Below, piece after piece: positions 1 through 8,072 of a DNA stretch of 15,397 nucleotides. The notes under the pieces are model-generated. The model saw only the letters and a program-made list of their open reading frames with translations, was not told the DNA's origin and did no database searches. The translations under genes and the position numbers were made by a program. The stretch spans positions 1 to 15,397 of the forward strand of contig JAQGKM010000111.1 of NCBI GenBank assembly GCA_028290125.1. Reading direction: 5' to 3'. The DNA is from Hyphomicrobiales bacterium (GTDB taxonomy: Bacteria > Pseudomonadota > Alphaproteobacteria > Rhizobiales > Beijerinckiaceae). The first letter of the stretch is position 1. Every line of letters starts with the position of its first letter.

Positions 1-358
1 CGGCAAACAACTCCTGATAACGCGAGGCTCGCTCACGACCTTCTCGATCGCCAACGATGTCGCGAAATAATTCGCGATCCTGCCGGCATTGTTCGTCGCC
101 ACCTATCCGCCACTCGGCGCGCTGAACGTCATGCGGCTCGCCTCGCCGCAATCGGCGATCCTGTCCGCCGTGATCTTCAACGCCCTGATCATCATCGCGC
201 TCATCCCGCTCGCCCTGCGGGGCGTCGCCTACCGGCGTGTCGGCGCGAGTGCGCTGCTCAGCCGCAACCTGCTCGTCTACGGGCTTGGCGGCCTCGTCCT
301 GCCCTTCATCGGCATCAAGGCGATCGATCTCGTCGTCGCCGCGCTTCACCTGGCCTAA
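1..358 (+). pseudogene. kdpB: kdpB 3' end (K+-transporting ATPase subunit B), interrupted by an in-frame TAA
   Basis: This is the C-terminal part of the P-type ATPase subunit of the KdpFABC potassium pump. The codon frame starts at base 2. It reads GKQLLITRGSLTTFSIANDVAK, then TAA at 68-70, then FAILPALFVATYPPLGALNVMRLASP and on to the natural stop at 356-358. Homologues read NDVAKYFAI here, so the TAA replaces a Tyr codon. Exactly 95 residues follow the stop, which equals the number after Tyr587 in the 682-residue E. coli protein as I recall it. The stop therefore falls just after the Asp583/Lys586 pair (NDVAK) reported to matter for coupling in transmembrane helix 5. Truncation would remove the end of that helix and the last two membrane helices. 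The frame on both sides is perfectly conserved, so this is a point substitution (TAC or TAT to TAA), not an indel. It may be a true nonsense mutation or a sequence error. The 5' part of the gene lies outside the window. Confidence 0.9.
60..77. repeat. Inverted repeat with the kdpB stop codon in its loop
   Basis: Perfect 7-bp arms TCGCGAA (60-66) and TTCGCGA (71-77) flank a 4-base loop, ATAA. The aberrant TAA of kdpB lies in this loop. The arms come from the normal coding of V-A-K-x-F-A, so they would also exist in an intact gene carrying TAC. The hairpin is probably incidental, but it could favour a replication or sequencing error at the loop. Confidence 0.6.
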
Positions 359-369
359 AGGAGGCCCCA

Positions 370-966
370 ATGATCCAGCATCTCCGCCCGGCGCTTGCGC
401 TCACCGCCCTGTTCACTCTCCTGACCGGCGTCGCCTATCCGCTGGCGATCACCGGCGCCGCCGCCGTCATGGCGCCCGGCAAGGCCGGCGGCTCGCTGAT
501 TTCGCGCAATGGCGTGGTAGTCGGCTCCGCGCTGATCGGGCAAAACTTCGAGGCGCCGCGCTACTTCCATCCGCGCCCTTCGGCGACCAGCGCGCCCGAC
601 CCTGCCGACGCGTCGAAGACCATCGACGCGCCCTATAACGCCGGCAATTCGTCGGGCTCGAACTTGGGGCCACTCTCGCAGAAGCTGGTCGATCGCGTGA
701 AGGGCGACGTCGCCGCGCTGGCGCAGCCCGGCGCCGTGCCGGCCGACGCCGTGACAACCTCCGGATCGGGGCTCGATCCACACATCTCGCCTGCAACGGC
801 GCTGATGCAGGCGCCGCGCGTGGCGCGCGAACGCAATCTGCCGGAAGAGCGCGTCAGAAGCCTCGTCGCGGCCCATGTCGAGACGCCGCTGTTTGGCATT
901 CTCGGCGAACCGCGCGTCAACGTTCTGCTCCTCAACATGGCGCTCGATCGGGTAAGCTCGCCGTAA
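370..966 (+). CDS. kdpC: KdpC, potassium-transporting ATPase subunit C
   Basis: A 198-residue protein of the usual KdpC length (about 190). KdpC is the single-span inner-membrane subunit of KdpFABC and is thought to assist K+ transport and complex stability. One N-terminal membrane helix covers about residues 7-33 (LALTALFTLLTGVAYPLAI). The periplasmic domain shows family patterns: GSLISRNGVVVGSALIGQNF, YFHPRPSAT, YNAGNSSGSNLGP, GLDPHISPATALMQ, and the C-terminal VETPLFGILGEPRVNVLLLNMAL. The start follows a strong ribosome binding site, AAGGAGG (358-364), which overlaps the kdpB stop and sits 5 bases before the ATG. The gene lies between kdpB and kdpD in the standard kdpFABC-DE order. No defect is visible, but the broken kdpB upstream would leave it without its partner. 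Confidence 0.96.
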   Translation: MIQHLRPALALTALFTLLTGVAYPLAITGAAAVMAPGKAGGSLISRNGVVVGSALIGQNFEAPRYFHPRPSATSAPDPADASKTIDAPYNAGNSSGSNLGPLSQKLVDRVKGDVAALAQPGAVPADAVTTSGSGLDPHISPATALMQAPRVARERNLPEERVRSLVAAHVETPLFGILGEPRVNVLLLNMALDRVSSP

Positions 967-982
967 GGAGACACCGCCACCC

Positions 983-3676
983 ATGGCCAGACGCGCGCGC
1001 GACCCTGAAAGCCGCCCGGACCCGGACGCGCTGCTTGCGCTGACGGCCCGGGAGGGGCGTGGCCGCCTCAAGGTCTTCCTGGGCGCCGCGCCGGGCGTCG
1101 GCAAGACCTTCGCCATGCTGCAGGGCGCCCGACGCCTCGCGCAGGATGGCGTCGATGTCGTCATCGGTCTTGTCGAAACGCATGGGCGCAGCGAGACGGC
1201 CGATCTGCTGGCGGGCCTCGAAATCCTGCCGCGCCGACCGGTCGATCATCACGGGCGCGCCTTGCTGGAGTTCGATCTCGACGCCGCGCTGGCTCGGCAT
1301 CCCGCGCTGCTCGTGCTCGACGAGCTGGCGCACAGCAATCCTGCCGCATGCCGGCATCCGAAGCGCTGGCAGGATGTCGAGGAACTGCTGGGCGCCGGCA
1401 TCGATGTCTGGACGGCGCTCAACATCCAGCATCTCGAAAGCCTCGCCGATGTCGTGGCGCGCATCACCGGCGTCACGGTGCGCGAGACCGTGCCCGACAA
1501 GGTGCTGCAGCAAGCCGACGACGTCGTGCTCGTCGACATAACGCCCGACGAACTGATCGCGCGCCTGCACGACGGCAAGATCTACATTCCCGAGACGGCG
1601 CGACGCGCAACGCAGAATTTCTTCACGCCCGCAAATCTCACCGCGCTGCGTGAACTGGCGCTGCGCCGCACGGCCGACCGCGTCGACGATCAAGTCGCCG
1701 ACTTCGCGCGCGGACAGGCGCTCGAAGGGCCGTGGGGCACCGCCGAACGCTTGCTCGTCTGCATCGGTGATGACGCACGCGCCGACCATCTCGTGCGCTA
1801 CGCGAGCCGCCTCGCCATCGGGCTCAACGCGACATGGCTTGCTGTCCACATGATCCGCCCCGGCGCCGACGGCGATCCGGCGCGCCAGACGCAGATCATG
1901 AACACGCTGCGGCTTGCCGAGCGGCTCGGCGCGGAGACCACGCAGATCACCGCGCAGGATTTCGCGGCGGACCTGATCAGGCTCGCCCGGCGCGAGAACG
2001 CGACGCAGATCGTCGTCGGCCAGGCGCAGGCCAGCCTGACGCGCTTTGCGCGACGCTCGCTGGCAGACCGGCTGATCCGCGACTCGGGCGACATCGCCAT
2101 TCATGTGACGCCAACGCAAGGACCGCCGCCGCGCCGCACCTGGACGCCTGCCGCCTGGCTGTCGCGCACAGGACTGGCGTTCGATGCGATTGCTGCCGCG
2201 GCGTCGACCGCGCTCGCCATCGCCTTCGGGCATCTGCTCGGCGTCTGGCTGACACTGCCGAACGTGTCGATGATCTTCCTCGCGGCAGTTCTGTTCTGCG
2301 CGCTGCGGCGTGGGACACGCGCCGCCGTGCTCGCGGCGATGCTGTCGTTCTTCGGCTACAATTTCTTCTTCATCGAGCCGCGCCACACTTTCACGGTCGC
2401 GGCGCCGCACGAAGTCTTCGCCCTGCTGGTGTTCCTCGTCGTCGCGATCCTGACAGGCTCGCTCGCCGGGCGTGTCCGGCATCAGGCCGAAACGGTGGCG
2501 CGGCGCGCCTCGGCCACGCAATCGCTCTACGAATTCACCCGCAAGATGTCGGCGGCCTCGACAGCCGACGACGTGCTCTGGGCGGCGGCTGCGCATATCA
2601 ACAAGACGTTCGCCGCCCGCGCCCTTCTTCTCGTTCCAGACAAAGACGATCTTCAGCTGCGAGCAGCTTGGCCGCCGGAAGAGCATCTCGACGCCGGCAA
2701 CCGAAGCGCGGCCCAATGGGCGCTGACGAAGGGCGAGCCTGCGGGCTGGCGGACGCAGACGCTTCCCAATCTCACCATGCAATACCGCCCGCTGCGTAGC
2801 CCGCGCGCAATCCTCGGCGTCTGCGGCTTCGGTCCGGCGGAGAGTACGCACGAACTCGGCAGCGAGGACGAGCGCATGCTGGCCGCGATCCTCGACCAGA
2901 CGGCGATTGCGCTCGACCGGGCGCTGCTCGTCGATGAGGCCATCAAGGTGGCGGCCCTGCAGGAGAACGAGTCGATCCGCGATGCGCTGCTCGCGTCGCT
3001 GTCGCATGACTTGCGCACGCCGCTCGCCACGATCACGGGCGCGGTCACGAGCCTGCGCGAACTCGGCGCGCAGATGTCCGAGGAGCAGCAACGCGAACTG
3101 CTCCAGTCCATCGAGGCGGAAAGCGCGCGCCTCTCGCGCTTTGTCGCCAACCTGCTCGACATGTCGCGCATCGAGTCCGGCGCGCTGAAGGTTCGCCGCG
3201 ACTGGGTCGACGTCGGGGACGCGGTGCGTGGCGCCGTCGAGCGCAGCCGCAAGGCTTTCCCGCAAAATCCCACCAACCTCAGCATCGAGCCGGGGCTGCC
3301 TTTCATCCGCGGCGACGCCAGCCTGCTCGAGCAGGTGCTGTTCAATCTGCTCGACAATGCGCATAAATACGCCGGAGACGTCGGCGCCATCGTTCATGCG
3401 CGCCGCGAGGATGGCAATGTGCTGATCAGCGTGACGGACGAAGGCCCGGGAATCCGCCCGGCGGACCTCGAACGGATCTTCGAGAAATTCTACCGCGGCG
3501 GCCGCAACGACGGGCGACGCGCGGGCACGGGACTTGGCCTGTCGATCTGTCGGGGGATCGTCAACTCGATGGGCGGCACGATCGAGGCGCAAAGCCCCGC
3601 GATACGCCGCCGTGGCACCCGCATGGTCATTCGCATTCCGGTCGCCGAAATGCCGGCAAACGGAGGCGTCGCATGA
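983..3676 (+). CDS. kdpD: KdpD, osmosensitive K+ channel sensor histidine kinase
   Basis: An 897-residue full-length KdpD, the membrane sensor kinase that phosphorylates KdpE under K+ limitation or osmotic stress. Domains in order: the KdpD N-terminal domain with Walker A GAAPGVGKT (34-42) and Walker B-like VLDELAH (111-117); a universal-stress-protein-like domain (about 253-376); a DUF4118 transmembrane block of four helices (about 395-495); a GAF-like region (about 510-650); HisKA with the phospho-acceptor His675 in SLSHDLRTP; and HATPase_c with N-box NLLDNAHKYA (788-797), G1 DEGPGI (819-824) and G2 GTGLGL (848-853). All catalytic motifs are intact. The start ATG lies 12 bases after AAGGAG (965-970), which overlaps the kdpC stop. 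The end overlaps kdpE by ATGA, implying translational coupling. This full Kdp sensor is typical of Proteobacteria. Confidence 0.97.
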   Translation: MARRARDPESRPDPDALLALTAREGRGRLKVFLGAAPGVGKTFAMLQGARRLAQDGVDVVIGLVETHGRSETADLLAGLEILPRRPVDHHGRALLEFDLDAALARHPALLVLDELAHSNPAACRHPKRWQDVEELLGAGIDVWTALNIQHLESLADVVARITGVTVRETVPDKVLQQADDVVLVDITPDELIARLHDGKIYIPETARRATQNFFTPANLTALRELALRRTADRVDDQVADFARGQALEGPWGTAERLLVCIGDDARADHLVRYASRLAIGLNATWLAVHMIRPGADGDPARQTQIMNTLRLAERLGAETTQITAQDFAADLIRLARRENATQIVVGQAQASLTRFARRSLADRLIRDSGDIAIHVTPTQGPPPRRTWTPAAWLSRTGLAFDAIAAAASTALAIAFGHLLGVWLTLPNVSMIFLAAVLFCALRRGTRAAVLAAMLSFFGYNFFFIEPRHTFTVAAPHEVFALLVFLVVAILTGSLAGRVRHQAETVARRASATQSLYEFTRKMSAASTADDVLWAAAAHINKTFAARALLLVPDKDDLQLRAAWPPEEHLDAGNRSAAQWALTKGEPAGWRTQTLPNLTMQYRPLRSPRAILGVCGFGPAESTHELGSEDERMLAAILDQTAIALDRALLVDEAIKVAALQENESIRDALLASLSHDLRTPLATITGAVTSLRELGAQMSEEQQRELLQSIEAESARLSRFVANLLDMSRIESGALKVRRDWVDVGDAVRGAVERSRKAFPQNPTNLSIEPGLPFIRGDASLLEQVLFNLLDNAHKYAGDVGAIVHARREDGNVLISVTDEGPGIRPADLERIFEKFYRGGRNDGRRAGTGLGLSICRGIVNSMGGTIEAQSPAIRRRGTRMVIRIPVAEMPANGGVA

Positions 3677-4371
3677 GCCTGCATCGCATTCTCGTTGTCG
3701 ATGACGAACCGCAATTGCAGCAACTCCTGCGCGTCGCGTTGACGGCGGCGGGATACGAGGTCATCCAGGCCACGACCGGCGTCGAAGCCCTGAGGCTTGC
3801 GGCCACGGCGGCGCCGGACGCCATCATCCTCGATCTCGGTTTGCCGGACCGCGACGGCAAGGACGTGCTGCGCGACCTGCGCGCTTTCTCCAGGACACCT
3901 GTTGTCGTCCTCTCGGCGCGCGATCGCGAGGCCGAGAAGATCGCGGCGCTCGATCTCGGCGCCGACGACTACGTCGAGAAGCCTTTCGGCATCGGCGAAC
4001 TGATGGCGCGCCTGCGAGCCGCCGCGCGGCACGCGACGGCGGAAAAGCAGGAGCATGTGCGTCTCCAGTTCGGAGATCTCGCGATCGATCTCGACCGCCG
4101 CCTCGTGACACGCGGCAAGGAAACCGTTCATCTGACGCCCAAGGAATACGACCTGCTCGCCAATCTCGCCCGCCACGCCGGACGCGTCGTCACGCATCGC
4201 CAGATCCTCTCGGCCGTGTGGGGGCCGGCACATCATGACGACACGCAATATCTGCGCGTCTTCATCGGCCAGCTGCGCGCCAAGATCGAGCCCGACCCGT
4301 CGGCGCCCACATTGATCCGTACGGAACCCGGCGTCGGCTACCGTTTTGCAGAACCCGCAGGGACGGATTGA
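3673..4371 (+). CDS. kdpE: KdpE, OmpR-family response regulator
   Basis: A 232-residue two-domain regulator that activates the kdp promoter when phosphorylated by KdpD. The receiver domain has the acidic pair Asp10/Asp11 (VVDDE), phospho-acceptor Asp54 (ILDLGLPDRDG), Ser81 (VLSAR) and Lys103 (VEKPF). The C-terminal winged-helix DNA-binding domain carries the standard LTPKEYDLLANLARHAGRVV, QILSAVWG and RTEPGVGYRF patterns. The ATG overlaps the kdpD stop (ATGA), with GGAGG at 3662-3666 six bases upstream. Every conserved residue is present, so the regulatory pair looks functional even though kdpB carries a stop. The upstream kdpF promoter it would bind is outside the window. Confidence 0.97.
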   Translation: MSLHRILVVDDEPQLQQLLRVALTAAGYEVIQATTGVEALRLAATAAPDAIILDLGLPDRDGKDVLRDLRAFSRTPVVVLSARDREAEKIAALDLGADDYVEKPFGIGELMARLRAAARHATAEKQEHVRLQFGDLAIDLDRRLVTRGKETVHLTPKEYDLLANLARHAGRVVTHRQILSAVWGPAHHDDTQYLRVFIGQLRAKIEPDPSAPTLIRTEPGVGYRFAEPAGTD

Positions 4372-4406
4372 TCCCTCCACTCACAGTTTCACGACAAGGA
4401 AGACCC

Positions 4407-5153
4407 ATGCCTGTTCCCACTGACCTCGCCCCGATGGCCGCCGACATTCGCCAGATGCTGGCGCCGACCGGCGTGCTGCGCGCAGCGATCAACATGTCGA
4501 ACTTCCTGCTCGTTTCCGAACGGACGCCCGATGGCGGACCCGCCGGCGTATCGCCCGACATGGCGGCGGCCATTGCGAAAACCCTCGGGTTGCAGCTGCA
4601 GTATCTCCCCTACCCCGATCCCGGTTCGCTCGCCGATCGCGCCGGCGCCGACGACTGGGACATCGCGCTCATCGGCGCAGAGCCGCAGCGCGCCGAGGCG
4701 ATCGCCTTCACCGCGCCGTATGCGGAAATCGAGGCGACCTATCTCGTGCCGGCCGGCTCCGCGATCCAGCGCGTCGAGGACGTCGACACGGCCGGGCGGC
4801 GCATCGCCGTCGCCGAACGCACCGCCTACGGGCTCTGGCTCGATCGCAACATCAAGCAGGCTGACCTCGTCCATGCGAAGGGCGTGGACGCGAGTTTCGA
4901 TCTGTTGGCGGCGGGCGGCGTCGATGCGCTGGCAGGGCTGCGCGCCCGGCTCATCACCGACGTGGAAAAGCTGCCCGGCGCGCGCCTGCTCGAGGGCCGC
5001 TTCATGACGGTGCAGCAGGCCATCGGCGTTCCCAAGGCGAAGCAGAGCGCGGCGGCCTGGCTCGAGACCTTCGTGCAATCTGCAAAGGATCAGGGCTTCG
5101 TCGCCGAACTGATCGAAAAATTCGGCGTCAACGGATTGAGCGTCGCCAGCTGA
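4407..5153 (+). CDS. Leaderless family-3 solute-binding-protein-like protein
   Basis: A 248-residue protein resembling the periplasmic amino-acid-binding proteins of ABC importers (SBP_bac_3, PBP type 2 fold). Family signs are the N-terminal LRAAINMSNFLL strand, SPDMAAAIAKTLGLQLQYLPY, and the ligand-site stretch DIALIGAEPQRAEAIAFTAPY, whose Arg usually contacts a substrate carboxylate. Later come a VDTAGRRIAVAERTAYGLWL hinge and a C-terminal helix. There is no signal peptide: the start at 4407 has AAGGAAG (4396-4402) at good spacing, and the sequence begins MPVPTDLAPMAADI with no hydrophobic core. An in-frame TTG at 4368 also gives no leader. No permease or ATPase gene is adjacent. It lies 35 bases after kdpE on the same strand and may be co-transcribed. 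It may be a cytoplasmic ligand-binding protein; the ligand is unknown. Confidence 0.8.
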   Translation: MPVPTDLAPMAADIRQMLAPTGVLRAAINMSNFLLVSERTPDGGPAGVSPDMAAAIAKTLGLQLQYLPYPDPGSLADRAGADDWDIALIGAEPQRAEAIAFTAPYAEIEATYLVPAGSAIQRVEDVDTAGRRIAVAERTAYGLWLDRNIKQADLVHAKGVDASFDLLAAGGVDALAGLRARLITDVEKLPGARLLEGRFMTVQQAIGVPKAKQSAAAWLETFVQSAKDQGFVAELIEKFGVNGLSVAS

Positions 5154-5163
5154 ACGCGGCGCG

Positions 5164-6021
5164 TCACCGCGTGAAACGGACCGGCACGACGAGCGCGACG
5201 CTGGCGCCCATCTCGGGTGGCGGCGCGGGCACGGGCGAGGCTCGGCGCACGAGCGCCAGGGCTTCCTGATCGAGCGTCGAGTCGCCGGAGCTCCCTGCGA
5301 GAGAGGCGGAAACGACCTGTCCGCCGCCGCCGATGCGGAACGACACGCGGGCGACGCCAGACGCGCCGTTCGACGTCGGCTTCTTGAACCGGTTCAGATG
5401 CGCGGCGACCTGGCTCTGCCAATTCGCACGCGCCGCCGGAGACACGCCCGCAGCGCCTGCCGCAGTCGTGCTTCGCTGCGCCTGCGCTGACGTGCTGGCG
5501 GGCGCCGTCCGCTGCTGCGCGACCTTGCGCGGCTCGGGCTTCTTCACCACCGGCTTGTCGGGCTTCGAGCGCACCTGCTCGACGATCTTTTTCGGCTTCG
5601 GCGGCGGCGGCGTCGGCTTGGGCGGCAAGACAACGGCATCGGGCGGCGGCGGAGTGGGCGTCGGTGGCGGCGTCGGCAATTCGGGCATCGGCTCGACCGG
5701 CGTCACGGGCTCCGGCGGCGGCGGCTCTTCGACGGGCGGCTCGGTTTCCGCCACGTCGGGCACGGGTTCGGGCACCTGCTCTTCGGGCTGCGCTTCCTCG
5801 CCGGGCGGCACATCCGCCGGCGGCGCCTGGCTGACGGCAGGCGGCTCGAGATCGATCATGATCGCATTGTCTGGAATGCCGGGAGCGACGTCGGGTCTGG
5901 GCCAGTTCAACGCCGCAAGCATCAGGCCTGCATGCGCGCACACGACGATGAGCGCAGCGGACCACCAGCGAATGGCGCCGGACTCTTCCGTCGACGCGCG
6001 ATGATCCAGAACCATCGTCAT
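5164..6021 (-). CDS. tonB: TonB, energy-transducing periplasmic protein
   Basis: A 285-residue TonB that links the ExbB-ExbD proton motor to outer-membrane receptors. It has a short cytoplasmic N-terminus and one membrane helix (about 18-39, WWSAALIVVCAHAGLMLAAL). His30 sits where E. coli TonB has its functional transmembrane His20, but the Ser of the SxxxH motif is not kept. A long Pro/Glu- then Pro/Lys-rich spacer (about 58-160) crosses the periplasm, followed by a TonB C-terminal domain (about 195-285: GVARVSFRIGGGGQVVSASLAGSSG, LDQEALALVRRASPVPAPP, VVPVRF). Its start overlaps the exbD stop by ATGA, so it is last in the operon. The stop lies only 10 bases from the convergent binding-protein gene, with no clear terminator between them. 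No strong ribosome binding site is seen, as expected for coupled translation. Confidence 0.93.
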   Translation of the reverse strand: MTMVLDHRASTEESGAIRWWSAALIVVCAHAGLMLAALNWPRPDVAPGIPDNAIMIDLEPPAVSQAPPADVPPGEEAQPEEQVPEPVPDVAETEPPVEEPPPPEPVTPVEPMPELPTPPPTPTPPPPDAVVLPPKPTPPPPKPKKIVEQVRSKPDKPVVKKPEPRKVAQQRTAPASTSAQAQRSTTAAGAAGVSPAARANWQSQVAAHLNRFKKPTSNGASGVARVSFRIGGGGQVVSASLAGSSGDSTLDQEALALVRRASPVPAPPPEMGASVALVVPVRFTR

Positions 6022-6476
6022 GGCGTGGCGCCGGGCGTCGGTGTGGGAGGCGCGGCGCCGTTGACGTCTTCCTGTCCGACGAGCGCAATCTTGAGATAGC
6101 CCGATGTGCGAAGGAGGTTCATAACCTTCATGAGCTCGCCATAGGCGACGGTCTGGTCGGCGCGCAGAAACACGCGCTGGTCGCGATCGTTCGACGTCTG
6201 CTGATCGAGCGTCGCCTGCAGCGCCTCGCGCGACAGCGGCTCGTTGCCGAGCGCCAGCGTGAGGTCTTCCTTCACGGTGAGGAACACGGGCTTGTCGGGC
6301 CGCGGCTGCGGCGGCGCATTGGATGTCGGCAGATCGACCGCGACATCGACCGTCGACAACGGCGCCGCCACCATGAAGATGATCAGCAGCACGAGAATGA
6401 CGTCGATGAACGGCGTTACGTTGATTTCGGCGACTTCGCCGAATTCGTCGCCGCTGTCTTTCAAGCTCACGCCCAT
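6018..6476 (-). CDS. exbD: ExbD, TonB-system proton-motor subunit
   Basis: A 152-residue protein that pairs with ExbB to harvest proton-motive force for TonB. I chose the start MGVSLKDSG because it gives the usual ExbD length, follows a GGAG site 8 bases upstream that overlaps the exbB stop, and places the essential transmembrane Asp at residue 25 (INVTPFIDVILVLLIIFMV), the same number as in E. coli ExbD. Starts further upstream in the frame would run into exbB coding sequence. The periplasmic part shows the ExbD pattern VFLTVKEDLTLALGNEPLSREALQATL, RVFLRADQTVAYGELMKVMNLLRTSGYLKIALVGQE. A short Pro/Thr tail ends the protein. It starts 4 bases after exbB and overlaps tonB. Confidence 0.95.
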   Translation of the reverse strand: MGVSLKDSGDEFGEVAEINVTPFIDVILVLLIIFMVAAPLSTVDVAVDLPTSNAPPQPRPDKPVFLTVKEDLTLALGNEPLSREALQATLDQQTSNDRDQRVFLRADQTVAYGELMKVMNLLRTSGYLKIALVGQEDVNGAAPPTPTPGATP

Positions 6477-6480
6477 GACG

Positions 6481-7347
<867 letters not shown>

Positions 7348-7348
7348 G

Positions 7349-8029
7349 TCAGACCTCGGTCCAGAGTCGGAGAAGATTGTGATAGGTGGACGTCAAATTC
7401 ACCACCGACGGATGTCCGGACACGTCGGCGTTCAGCCGGACGATCGACATGTCGAGGTCGAACAGAAGCGCGCGTTTGGTGTCGTCGCGCACCATGCTCT
7501 GGATCCAGAAGAACGACGCGATTCGCGACCCTCTGCTGATGGGCTGCACACGATGCAGGCTGTTGGCTGGGTAGAGGATCATGTCACCCGCCGGAAGTTT
7601 GACGGCGTGTTCGCCATACGTGTCCTCGACGATCAGCTCGCCGCCGTCGTACTCGTCCGGCTCGGAAATGAACAAGGTCGCGGAAAGATCCGTACGGATG
7701 CGACGCCCGTCGAAAGGATTGGTGCGGATGGAATTGTCCACATGCGAGCCGAACGACATGCCCGGATCGTAGCGATTGAACAAAGGCGGAAACACGTGCA
7801 ACGGCAGCGCCGCCGACATGAACAGCGGGCTCCTGTCGAGCCCGGCCATCACCAGCTTGCCGAGTTCACGATGCGCGGAAGACCCTTCCGGCATCTGCAT
7901 GTTGTTCTTCACCTGCGCCGATTGATGGCCCGCCGTGATGCGACCGTCGGCCCATTCGGCGCGCTGCATCACCTGCCGGCAATGCGCGACGGCGGCGGCG
8001 TCAAGGACCTGCGGAATGTGAATCATCAT
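7349..8029 (-). CDS. piuC: PiuC/YbiX-type Fe(II)- and 2-oxoglutarate-dependent hydroxylase
   Basis: A 226-residue protein of the PKHD-type hydroxylase family (E. coli YbiX, Pseudomonas PiuC), of normal length for the family. The iron ligands are visible as His96 and Asp98 (SFGSHVDNS) and His159 (PANSLHRVQP); Arg169 (RGSRIASFFW) would bind 2-oxoglutarate. The N-terminal region MMIHIPQVLDAAAVAHCRQVM and the stretch AGHQSAQVKNN are also typical. Genes of this family are repeatedly found beside Fiu/PiuA-type catecholate siderophore receptors, as here, but the substrate is not established. A GGAAGAG site lies about 8 bases before the ATG. The next ATG, one codon later, is an equally possible start. 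It sits 43 bases after the PepSY gene and 1 base before exbB. Confidence 0.93.
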   Translation of the reverse strand: MMIHIPQVLDAAAVAHCRQVMQRAEWADGRITAGHQSAQVKNNMQMPEGSSAHRELGKLVMAGLDRSPLFMSAALPLHVFPPLFNRYDPGMSFGSHVDNSIRTNPFDGRRIRTDLSATLFISEPDEYDGGELIVEDTYGEHAVKLPAGDMILYPANSLHRVQPISRGSRIASFFWIQSMVRDDTKRALLFDLDMSIVRLNADVSGHPSVVNLTSTYHNLLRLWTEV

Positions 8030-8072
8030 ACGCGTTACTCTTCCGGTTCGGGTCGCCTCGCGTGAGGCCGCA

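Noticed and set aside
932..3592. An 886-codon open frame on the minus strand opposite kdpD
   Set aside because: It is the antisense of an intact kdpD. It is rich in Arg, Ala and Gly with no recognisable domain. Long antisense frames are expected in high-GC DNA.
5154..5172. Small hairpin ACGCGG / CCGCGT between the binding-protein gene and tonB as a terminator
   Set aside because: The stem is only 6 bp with a 7-base loop, it overlaps the tonB stop, and no T-run follows on either side.
5640..5760. G-rich tracts on the plus strand as a G-quadruplex
   Set aside because: Most runs are GG rather than GGG and are explained by Pro codons of TonB on the other strand.
5333..6004. A Gly-rich plus-strand open frame opposite tonB
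   Set aside because: The Gly/Ser runs are the mirror of the TonB Pro-rich spacer, and no family features are present.
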